64,000 nucleotides of DNA from Cystobasidiopsis lactophilus (taxonomy: Eukaryota; Basidiomycota; Agaricostilbomycetes; Agaricostilbales; Chionosphaeraceae): positions 3,391,659 to 3,455,658 of the forward strand of contig BCIO01000003.1 of the NCBI GenBank assembly GCA_001599975.1. The letters are read 5' to 3'. Below the pieces are notes generated by a model. The model was not told the DNA's origin, ran no database searches, and was given only the letters and a program-made list of their open reading frames with translations. Below are positions 54,518-64,000 of this stretch, piece after piece (within the stretch, counting starts at the first letter, position 1; each line of letters starts with the position of its first letter). Both the position numbers and the translations under genes were made by a program.

Positions 54518-55590
54518 CAGGCCTGCTGCTTGACTTCAGCGTGATGCTCCAAGGTGAAAGTCTGTGCGCTCGTCAGGCCAGAGTCTTGTTAGAGTAAGTA
54601 GACAAGCACACGGACATTCAACAGCGGGTGGCCTTGTCGCTTATGAGCCGTCAAGCTTCTTGGATCTTGGACGCGTCATCGGTTGGAGTCTTGAGAGTAG
54701 GACGAAGGCAGAGAACGTACATAGCTTGTCGAAGGTTGACTGATGCTTGGTCCAAAGCGGAAGGACGATAAAGTATAGGCTGAGGAGGAGCAAGGGTCCA
54801 TCCGGTTCTTATAATCCCTGACTTTCAGAAGAAGCGCATGCGCATGACACTTGGTCTAAAAGTGCAGGTCTCGGTCACTACTCCGTGGGAAGAATCAGAC
54901 GTCGACGACCCGGAGAATTTCAAAGTCTCCCGGAGTCAAGACGAGAGGGCGTCTTCTGCCAGCGCTCGCACCTTGAGACACAGAAGGAGGAGTTGCCAGG
55001 CAGTCTCAAGGATTTCAGATTCCCGCGGCAAAGAATCAGGAGGTTGCGTCGGAGTGACACTGAAACTGGTATCTGCGCTGGAGGAGTAGTACGCAGCCCG
55101 AAAGGTTTGAAGTCTTCCGCGGAGCATTGAGGAGTTCAGCCAACTCGGACAGTCGAGGCGTTGGATGCGATGAGCGGACAGCAGCAGAAGGGCTTGAGGC
55201 TTCGCCGGCGCAGACACCCCAGGTGGCAAAACCCGTCGCAATCACTTTACCTGCGGCGGTGAACGGACAGCTCTAACCACTTATTGTCTCTTCTACGAGC
55301 ACAGAACTAGGCAGCTGAAGCACAGAGAGCCATTGCAGAGCACGCCGGGCAGCCCATCGTTGACGAGATCTTGGCGCATGAAGAAAGCGGGCAGAGTGTC
55401 ATGCATTTGGTCTTCCGCTCTCGAAGTGACTCCGGGAAGGTGCAAGCGAGTTCAGATGGCCATTCGAGAGGGAGAGTCCAATTCCCGCGAGCGCGCCGAA
55501 GGAGGACCAACACTCGAGGCACCAAAAAAAGACCAATCTTTGGGAAAGCCAATTTGCGTTTGCCTCTCCTCCACGACAGAGTCTTCAAGC
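54518..55590. other. Intergenic region between C2 and eL13
   Basis: About 1.07 kb between divergent genes. Several short frames on both strands show no domain. It should contain both promoters; no TATA box or repeat is clear. Confidence 0.4.
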
Positions 55591-56371
55591 ATGGGTTGGG
55601 GCAAGAACAACGTGCTTCACCGCAACCATTTCCGCAAGGATTGGCAGAGGCGAGTCAAGACTTGGTTCGACCAGCCGGGGAAGAAGCATAGCAGGCGGGC
55701 AGCGAGGGAGGTTAAGGCGACAAAGTCTGGCGCCAGGTACTTGCCCTTTGCCTGCTGTTGCTTGCTGCGCTGTATGCTAACAGTATGCGCACGCACGCTC
55801 GCCCAGGCCCACCGAGCTCCTCCGCCCCGCCGTCCGATGCCCGACCGTCAAGTACAACATGCGCCTTCGAGCCGGCCGCGGCTTCACCTTTGAGGAGCTC
55901 AAGCAGGCCGGCATCGCCCGCCACGAGGCCCTGACCATCGGCATCCCCGTTGACCACCGCCGCCGCAACAGGTCCGAGGAGTCCATCGCCCGCAACGTCG
56001 AGCGCCTCAAGGCCTACAAGGACCGCCTCATCCTCTTCCCCCTCAAGTCCAAGAAGCCAAAGAAGGCTGACTCCACTGTGCGTTGTCGTCCTATTCATAC
56101 GCCCAGTCACACAAGTGCTGATCCACAGCCGTTCTTCATCACACAGGGAGACGCTCTCAAGGCCAAGACCACCCGCTCCACCCAGTCCGTCCTGCCCATC
56201 GTCCAAGAGTTCAAGGCCGAGGCACCCCGCAAAATTGCCGAGGAGGAGCACGCCTTCGACGCCTATACCACCCTGCGCAAGGCCCGCTCGGACGCCCGCT
56301 ACGTTGGCGTGCGCGCTGCCCGCGAAAAGAAGAAGGCGGAGGAGGACGAGGCCAAGGCGAAGAAGGCGTGA
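55591..56371 (+). CDS. RPL13: 60S ribosomal protein eL13
   Basis: Ribosomal protein eL13, 213 residues. Exons are 55591..55736, 55807..56077 and 56147..56371. Signature stretches are NNVLHRNHFRKDWQRRVKTW, RPTELLRPAVRCPTVKYNMR, GRGFTFEELKQAGI, IGIPVDHRRRNRSEESIARN and RLKAYKDRLILFP. The C-terminal part has IAEEEHAFDAYTTLRKARSD. It is a structural component of the large subunit. For the second intron two acceptors 18 nt apart are possible (56128 or 56146), giving ADST|PFFITQGDALK or ADST|GDALK; the second is closer to other eL13 proteins. Identification is certain, the acceptor choice is not. Confidence 0.96.
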
Positions 56372-56730
56372 TTTCCCATTTGGTGGGACCTTTGCTTGTA
56401 TCCTTCGCCTACCCGTTTTCCATCTTTTTTCGGCTTGCTGCAACCACGACATCACATTTTTTTGGGGACCAAAACTTTTTCCATGGCTTTTCTCGCGCTT
56501 TCGCCTTGCCCATCTTGATCCCTGAGTCTTCAGCACCATGAGGAGAAGCAAGAGGCACTGTCAGAAAAAACAGTCGCGGGTCGCCGCCGCCGACCACGAG
56601 TTTCCGTCCCTTGTTTACAAAATCGCAGACACGCTTGGGCTTGCCTTTTCCAGCGGACCAGCATAACCCTCCGTCAACCTTTCTGTATAAAACGCTGTCA
56701 TATGTTGCAGACGGTAACGATCTTTGGCCG

Positions 56731-58742
56731 ATGATGAAGGAGGAAGAGCCAACCACAGTGTTGGAGGAGATCATGCCGGAGAAGCTTGAGGAGGACAACA
56801 AACCTGAGGCGACGACGCCGGACAGCGACGCTTTGCCATTGCCGCACTGCCTGGACGACGACAATGCACCCAAGCATGCGGACGAAGAGAAAGCCTTCAC
56901 CAAGCCCAAGCGGCGGAAGCCTCGCAAGGTGCTCAAGGGCATGCGCTCTCGCCCGCTCATTGTCATCCCCAGAACCGCTCTCGATAAGCGGACGCCCATA
57001 GCCTTGGACACTAAACACAAGAGCTCCGCCTGGGTCTCGCTCTTTTACGACCTCATCTTCGTTTCCATCCTGTAAGCCAGTCTCTCCGCTTGCGCCGGAA
57101 CCTCAGAGACAAAACAAGGCTGAGGCTTTCTGGCGGCGAAAGGACGATCTTCTCTCACGACTCTGAAGTGGCCTCTCCAGAAGGCATCCCCATCCTGGTC
57201 TCCTACTTCCTCATCGTCTGGGTGGTGTGGACGTCGCAGCTGGTGTACGACTGCCGCTACCAGGCCGAGGACTGGCTCCACCGCGTGTTCAAGTTCTTCC
57301 AGGTCGTCATCTTCATGTACTTGGGCGCCAGCAGCGTGGGCTGGAACCTAGGCCACCTCTCCGTCGACCCGCGCGACACCTCGGTGCACGCCGTCGACAA
57401 CTTCCTCTCCCAGCAGAGCTTCAACACGGTGGCCCTCGCCTACGCCGTCTCCCGCCTCGTTCTCACCATCCAGTACGTCATCGTCGTCGTGCTGGCCATC
57501 CGCACGAAGCACGCTTGGAAGTCGCTCCTGATCCCCATCGTTTGCGGCACCGTGTCCACCATCTTTTCCGTCTTTGCCGCCATCTGCACTTTCCAGAACA
57601 GAGGCATCATCAGCACCAAGATCGCCCTGCTCTACATCGGGATCGCAATCGAAGCGATGGGCATCGTGGCAGAGGTGTTCGCCAAGGCGACCGTCAAGTG
57701 GTCAGACCACGAGCTGTCGGAGCGGCTGGGAGGCTTGACCATCATCATGCTTGGCGAAGGTAGGTTTCGAGCGTGTCATAGAGTGCTCGCAAAGTCACTA
57801 ACAAATGCCAAATTTAACAGGCCTGATTGGCATCCTGGGCAGCTTCAACAAGGCGCTCGGCTCCTTCTCCGCCGACTCGAGCGCATCTTACGGCAACGCC
57901 CTGGCCGCGGTCAGTGTCGTCTACTTCCTGTTCACCTTTATATTCGACGGCCTGCTGGACAGCCACTCCTTTGGCACGAAGCGCCTCATGCTCTGGCTGC
58001 TCCTCCACCTACCCCTCCACCTCGGTCTTCTCCTGCTCCTGGCCGCCGCACGCAACTGCATCACGGCCTTCAGCGTCTCTACGGGCCTCGCATACCTCCT
58101 CGCCACCGCCAATAATTGGACCCCCGACAACAACAAGCTGACGCTCCTGATTGGCCGCCTCGATCTCAGCCCGCCCTGGCCTATCGAGGTCGAATACCTG
58201 GACAGCCTCTCCGAAAACGCCACCCAATTCGCCGACGCGCTCAAGTACACCGCTCAGGTCGAATACAAGACGTTCGAGCTCTATGGGTTCGGCATCAGCC
58301 CTGCAGCAGCGCACAACTACGCCACTCTGCTCACATCTTCTGCCAACGACACTCTCGATAAGTATGCCAACTGGGAGGAATCGCTTTACGCCGGCATGTT
58401 CGACGGCGGCATCTGGCTCCTGCCGACTTGCGGTATCACCCTGATCCTCATCGCTCTGGCTACCTACTTGCGCAGCGGCGTTCGAGGCAAGCTTGTCCAC
58501 CTTTGCCCAGTTTACCTAGTCTGATCCACTCTGCAGAATACCCGCAGTTTGTCATTGGTGTCATTCTGTCATTGCTCGGCCTGCTCGACATTGGTGGCGA
58601 AGACTCGCCCTTGTACAACCTCACTTCATCGGGTTGGGCGTTGCCGACTTTGGCGCTCTCGTTGTTCGTCATCTGGGCCCACGGTGTGCTCGTGACGGTG
58701 CGAGCAGCGCGGAAAGAGATGCGTCAAACGAAGAGCAAGTGA
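56731..58742 (+). CDS. LtrA-type (low temperature requirement A) membrane protein
   Basis: Multi-span membrane protein of 609 residues. Exons are 56731..57071, 57143..57759, 57821..58486 and 58537..58742. An acidic/basic N-terminus of about 95 residues leads to the LtrA signature WVSLFYDLIFVSILTIFSHD, followed by GIPILVSYFLIVWVVWTSQL, VFKFFQVVIFMYLGASS, FNTVALAYAVSRLVLTIQYV, ERLGGLTIIMLGEG and later SVVYFLFTFIFDGLLD. About ten spans are likely, with a luminal or outer loop between them (TPDNNKLTLLIGRLDLSPPW). LtrA was named from Listeria cold growth; fungal function is unknown. The last intron (58487..58536) begins GCAAGC, a GC-AG intron. Start at MMKEEEPTTV is the first in-frame ATG; total length fits. 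Confidence 0.82.
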
Positions 58743-58820
58743 GGCTTGCACGGGAATCGGCAGCTTCGAATAAAGGGCAGCAAATGAGCCCGGTACAGCA
58801 ATGCAAGAAAATCGAAAGAA

Positions 58821-61800
58821 TCAAATGGTGCTGTGCTCCCAGGCCTCGACATCGCTGGCGAAGTCTGCCAAACCCTCCAGGCACGCATCGACCATGGCGC
58901 CCCGGTCCCACTGCCCGCGATGCTCCCAAACGATCTCGCTCAGAACGGCTCGCAGCTGCTCTAGCTGGTCCACGCTGAAAGAGCTTGTCCGAAGCTCGAG
59001 ATTGTGCGCTAATGACTGGACCAAATCTTCTGGCAACACAAAATCGGGAAGCGGCTCGGGCGGCGGAGTGGGCTCCCTGTCAAGCGCCATGGGTTGCTCT
59101 TCGGCCACGGGCGGCAATGCTTCTGTCGCTGGAGGCGGGACAATGGCGGCGGCGGGCAGCGGCAAGGGGTCGTTCAAAAGATGGGACAAGGTGGAAGGCG
59201 ACGGCGAAGGCTCTGCCAAATGATTGATGCCGTTGGGCAGGTGGATGCCGTTGACGGCCGGCGTCGCAGGGACTTCCGCGGGCGCTGCGCCAGGCTCGTC
59301 GGCGCGCAACCTCTTGCGAGCTGCCTCCTCTTCGCCTAGTGGGTCTTCCGACCGCGCTCGCTTGCCATTTGCAGCGGCTTGCGGGTCCTCTGGCGCTGGA
59401 TCTTTCGGATCCACCAGCACGACCTGCTTGGCCTTGCCCTTTTGCTTCTTGATCCGCTCCCGCTCTCTAGCAGCCATCCGCGTGCACTCGATCTGGAAGC
59501 TGGCGTCGCACGCCTGGTCGCACATCACGGTGGCATAATTGAGCATCATGCCTGCCCTGGCGACTTGCTCGGGATCGGTGTCGAGGGAGGCATTGTTGAC
59601 AATAATATGAACATCGGCGAGGAACTCGGCAGGCGTTAGATAGTGATCGTAGAACAGATCGTGGTGGATGACATCCAAATCGATATTCACAAACTTGTGG
59701 CGAATAGGTGCTGGCTCTGGCTCAGCTGCTTCGGGTTCTTGCAGAGCGGCGGCAGACTCGGGTGCGGCGGCCCCGTCAACGCCGTCTTCGGGAGCGCCAT
59801 CGACTGTTCCTGACACGCCAGTGCCGTTGACTTGCACCGGAGATGGGCGAGGAAGTGTGATCTCGTCCTCCGACATGATGTCGACGGGCGTGGGCGCGCG
59901 GACGGGAGGCGGTGGCGGCATCTCTTCCTCTGGTGCCAGCTCGGGCGAGGGCGGTGGGATGTAGTCGTCGCCGATGGGACGACAGAACCGCTTGAACCGC
60001 TTGCGTAGCTCTTGCACGACAGGGCCCAGCTTGAACTTGAGGTACTCCCGCAAGCGAAAGTCGTTCTCGGCTTGTTGGCGGAGCTCGGCGTCGCTGAGTG
60101 GGCGCGCGACCGGTGGCGGGGCTTTGGGAAGTTCTTCCAGAACTCTTTTCTTGCGCGGCAGGGCGTCTGGGAATTGTGTGGGCGGCATGCGAACGTGGGC
60201 GATGGTTTCCGCGAAGAATTCGCGCCGCTGGATCTGTGACCGCGGCATTAGTTGTGCAATGTTACAACAGCCGAGAACGCCACAGCTGCTTACCAATGAA
60301 GGCTTCTCGAGAACGATGCGGTTGTTGCGCATAAAGCCGAACCAAGCTCGAACGTCGGCCGGCAGCTCATCAATGTTGCAGTCGGCTACGGCCAGAAGCA
60401 GGACTTGGTCGCTGGGCTCGAGGCCAGTCTCCAGCAGTGAAGCCATGGTGCTGCGAACTTGTTCGGAAACAGTGTCGCACCAGCCCTTCAAGCTGGGCAG
60501 ATAGATGATGGATGGCTTGTGGCGCTTAGCCTCGACGAAGAGCTGTACGATGGCAGCTTCCGGTGAACGCGTTGAATCACTGACGAGGGTGCCGAGATCA
60601 AGCGGCTGGACGAGGTAGCCATCGAGGTGGTGTAAGATGGCCGCGCCCAAGCGAGACTGCCCCAAGCCAGGCTCGCCGAGAATCAGCAGCCGGGGCCGGT
60701 AAACCCGAGAGGAGTCGAAGGCTGTTGAATACAGGCAGGCAGGCTGAGAGTCAGAACACGATTGAGGACGAGACCGGCTAAACGCACAGGACAGCATCTT
60801 TTGCTTGGTAAAATTAGCACCATCAGCCGCGTCTTCCTCAAACTCGGCTTCTTCCAGCACGCTGATCTTCTTGGCGCTTGGTAGGATCTTGGACAGAATG
60901 CCTTTGGCCTTTTCGAGGACAGGATCGATGATAGGCTTGAGGTGATCAGGCACAGGCGCTGCCAAGCTAGAGGCGGAGCGAGCAGTTGAAGGGATGAGAT
61001 CTGTTGTGTGCGCCGGTAAGTAACTTGACGGGTCAGAGAGCGAGGAGCACGCCTCACTTTTGGCAGAAATGACAAAGTCGCGCGCGGTCACTTCGATCGA
61101 CTCGGGCTTAATGAGCAAGCGGTCCGAAGTTTTGTAGATCTGAGGGTAACGCCTTTGGACAGCATTGAGAGCAGCCTCTGTGCACAAGGCCTGCGCACGA
61201 TAAAATCAGAGCGCTCGGAAAACGATCGCAACAACGCTCGCTCACCCGCATATCAGCGCCACCGTAGCCTTTGGTCATGAGTGCGAGCTCATCCTTGAAG
61301 TCGTCGGTCAGGCCGGGTTGCCAGCCCTTGGTGTGGATGTCGATAATGGCTCTCCGGGCGGTCTTGTTGGGCAACGGGAAGTAGAACTCGCGGTCGAAGC
61401 GGCCGGGGCGACGCAAGGCAGGATCAACGGCGTCCGGCCTGTTGGTGGCACCGATGACGATGACTTGGCCACGCCCGTCCATGCCATCCATCAGAGCCAG
61501 CAAGGTGGAGACGATGGAGGCGTGGATCTGGTCTTGCTTGCTGCTGCGCACCGGCGCAAGCCCTGTTGACAACGCAAAAACCTGGATGGGTGCCGGAAAG
61601 GATACTCGTAGAATAGAACCGATACGAACCGTCGATCTCGTCAAAGAAAATGATGGAAGGCTGGCTCTGCTTGGCCTCTTCGAAAAGCAGACGGAGCTGC
61701 CTCTCGGCCTCGCCCACCCACTTGCTCAAGCAATCCGCTCCTTTCCGCATGAAAAAGGCTGTACATCGAAATATACGGTGGAACAGTCAGCAAGAATCTG

Positions 61801-63681
61801 ATGGGAGCATCGGAAAGACGAACAAATTTTTTGGCCCTCGGTAGAGCAGCTAGCGGCCAGAGCTCTGGCCAGCAACGTTTTACCGGTTCCCGGTGGTCCA
61901 TGAAAAAGTACGCCTCGAGGAGGGGTGATGTTGAAGCGCTGGAAAACCTCGGGGTAGAGCAAAGGCAAGGAAACCATCTCCTTCAAGCGCTGGATGTGCT
62001 CCTCCATCCCACCCACGGAATCGAACGAGATGGGGTTGGAGGGCAGCAAAGGATCAATGTCTGCTAGGTCTGTTGTCGAACATCTGCGTGAGCACATACA
62101 GCGAGCGAGCAAAGGAAGAAGACACTCACTTCCGGTCACCCGCCCAAGATTACTCGGAGTTCCAGCAGTATCAAAGCTCGCTCCGCCAGCGAAGAAACCT
62201 CCAGCGCCAGCGCCACCCAGCATGCCGCCGCCTGGAAAGCGCTTTCGCGGAGTCATCATGTCGTCGTCGTCCGAGTCGCCTTTTGCTCCGCCAAACAGCT
62301 TGTCCAGCTGGCGTCCGGTCATGGCCAGCGGCAAGCCTTTAGGGCGGCGGATCGTCTTGCTAGGTTGACCAAGCCGATCTCTGCGGCTGTTGGACTGGGC
62401 GGCCGATTCTTGGACAATTTGCTCAATGGTGGGAATTTTGTAGTCGACCTTGGTGGTGCGGCGGCGAAAGGAGTAAACCTTGTCGTCCGAGCCATCGTCG
62501 TCTTCCAGCTGGTAGTCATCGTCGTCGTCCATAGCAGCTTTCGAGTTGCGCGTTGTTCGCTTGAAAGGCTGCTTCCTCTCAGCGGCTGCTTTTTCTTTGG
62601 CGGCTGTCTCGTCGGCCATGCGCTGGAGCCTGCGCTTTCGAGCTGCTCGGTCGTCCTCGTAGTCTTCGTTGGACAGCATCGCATCGTCGTCTTCGTCGAG
62701 ATCGACAAACTCCTGCAGCTCGCGGCTAACTTTGTTGCGCCGGCCTCGGCCTGGGGTGATGACCACATCGTCGTCCTCGTCCTCGTCGCTGAAGACGGTC
62801 CTGGAGGTAGGGCGGCCAGAGCGGGAGGTGTAAGACTGCTGCTTCAAGGGCCGGGGCCGCCTGGCCTCCTCCTCGTCGTAGTCGTCGTCTGAGTCTTGGA
62901 TTCTGGACGCCTTGCGCCTGTGCCCGCCTGAGCCTCTGCGCTGGCCGTACTCGTCACCGGCGTCCTCGTCCTCAGCAGCGTCAGCGGCCGCGTCCTCGGC
63001 ATCCTCCTGCTGGTGGGCGATGGCATCTTGCTCGGCCTCAAAGGCGTCGTACTCTGAGCCGCTGACGATTTGCATTTCTGAAGCAGGAGCCAGCACCTGG
63101 GCTTGCTGTTGCTGCTGATGCTGGATGTGGAGGGTGGCATCAGAAGATGGAGGATCGTAGCCGCCCAAATCAGCCTCGCTGTTGGCGCCCGCTGCTGTCG
63201 TGGCCATGCTGCTCCGCCTCCGGTTGGTGGATGCAGACGGACCAGTGTCAGGGAGACCAGTGAGCAGGTCGACGGCGGCGGCGTTGTTGCGCGTGGCCCG
63301 ACTGTGCTGAGGCGGCGAGTAATGATGGCTGCCGGCGCTGGAGACGGGCTTGCGCGGCCTGAGCGAGTGACGGATGGGCGGAGACTCTTGCTTGACAGGT
63401 CGACGCTCGCGCAAGGCCCTGCCCGTGTTGGTGTAGAACTCGCCGCCGGCCGAGCCTTGCTGAGGGGATTGATGCGCGAAGGTGAGCTTGAGCTTGGCGC
63501 CGGTCCGGGGCTGCTGCAGCTCCTCTTGCTCGTCAAAGTCGTCGTCTGAGTCGGCTACTCTCGCCCGCCCCATTTGCTGGTTGGTCGCCCTTGGAACAGA
63601 AGGGGGCCGCAAATTAAAGCGCGTTGCCTTTGGCTGCGTGACTTGGCAATTTATGGTCGCCCCCTTGATCTTTGGTGGCAA
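58821..63681 (-). CDS. YTA7: YTA7/ATAD2-type AAA ATPase with bromodomain
   Basis: Chromatin AAA ATPase of 1,476 residues, read leftward. Exons are 62130..63681, 61824..62069, 61630..61758, 61246..61562, 61058..61190, 60788..61000, 60294..60721 and 58821..60233. YTA7/ATAD2 proteins remove or position histone H3-H4. The N-terminal 520 residues are acidic and disordered with Asp/Glu runs. AAA1 has Walker [16 protein letters not shown], Walker [11 protein letters not shown] and the arginine finger region [16 protein letters not shown]2 is degenerate: [18 protein letters not shown] has Gln for the Walker Lys. The bromodomain ([35 protein letters not shown]) follows, then a Pro/Ala-rich acidic C-terminus. 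All phases agree. Identification is secure; it is convergent with the LtrA gene, 79 nt apart. Confidence 0.95.
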
Positions 63682-63901
63682 AGCAGTGCAGGTGAGGCAG
63701 CTTGAGGCTCAGACAGAAGTGGCAAGCCACAAGCGAGCAGGGAAGAGCGGGATCATGCAAATGAACTTTGCAAAAGAGGACGCGAAGCTTTCGTTAATGG
63801 CAAGGCTACAAGAAGTGTACACTGTTGCGAGGCCCTTCATGAAAGACGAATGAGGTTGAAGGGGGACCTTGGCGCCGGTGAGGGAATCGGGCGCGAAAGA
63901 T

Positions 63902-64000
63902 TTAGTGCCAGTCGGGGGTGGAGACCTCGAAGAAGGTCGGGCCGGCGACGGTGGCGGCATCGGAGAGCGCCATCTTGTTGGTGACGACGACGTAGACGCG
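63902..64000 (-). CDS. 3' end of an unidentified gene
   Basis: The minus strand is open from the right edge to a TAA at 63902. The last residues read RVYVVVTNKMALSDAATVAG, then PTFFEVSTPDWH. The stretch is well formed and codon use matches neighbours, so it is probably the terminal exon of a gene that begins outside the window. I cannot assign a family from 33 residues. It is oriented towards the YTA7 start, about 220 nt away. Confidence 0.5.
   Translation of the reverse strand, partial: RVYVVVTNKMALSDAATVAGPTFFEVSTPDWH

Overview
The window is nuclear DNA from a fungus, most likely a basidiomycete. Nearly every gene can be assembled only through short GT-AG introns, mostly 45-70 nt with GTGCGT, GTGAGT or GTAAGT donors, and no bacterial operon layout is present. 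Gene content agrees: a PP2A A subunit, ribosomal protein eL13, a complex I NDUFA11-type subunit, a GID4/Vid24 protein, an Ime2/MAK-type kinase, a YTA7/ATAD2 ATPase, a fungal Zn2Cys6 factor and APC and MFS permeases. I cannot name the species. Exon joins were worked out by hand from splice signals, reading frame and family alignment. For most multi-exon genes the summed exon lengths are divisible by three.

Layout. 1-6.2 kb: the 3' part of a large DUF3684 (sacsin/Hsp90-ATPase-like) gene, an Rdx (SelT/SelW-type) thioredoxin-fold gene with an apparent 6-nt microexon, and a TetX/PHBH-type FAD monooxygenase. 6.7-13.5 kb: three tandem, same-strand members of a gene family I do not recognise (A1, A2, A3), with shared intron positions and related upstream DNA. 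14.4-25 kb: an F-box protein, GID4/Vid24, an MFS drug/polyamine-type transporter and a long CNH-domain protein. 25.7-31 kb: two copies of a second unknown family (B1, B2) on either side of a MYND zinc-finger gene, then a SUR7/PalI-type membrane protein and a secreted cysteine-rich protein made of two tandem units.

31.8-44.7 kb: the PP2A scaffold subunit, a glutathionyl-hydroquinone reductase (ECM4 type), a monocarboxylate-type MFS carrier, a 13-exon amino-acid/amine permease, a Zn2Cys6 regulator and a DUF3445 heme-dependent oxidative N-demethylase-like enzyme. The last four are contiguous and could be a small amine-catabolism cluster. 46.7-64 kb: an RCK/MAK-type kinase with a long Q/S-rich tail, an ATRAP-like membrane protein (uncertain), the complex I subunit, a third unknown small-protein pair (C1, C2), eL13, an LtrA-type membrane protein, a YTA7/ATAD2 bromodomain AAA ATPase and the 3' end of one unidentified gene.

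Most genes are housekeeping or transport functions with no evident functional link to each other. The accessory content is the three local duplicated families and the 36-45 kb transport/regulator/oxidase block. I saw no tRNA, rRNA, CRISPR array or intact transposon. Two N bases lie at about 2867 and 2870.
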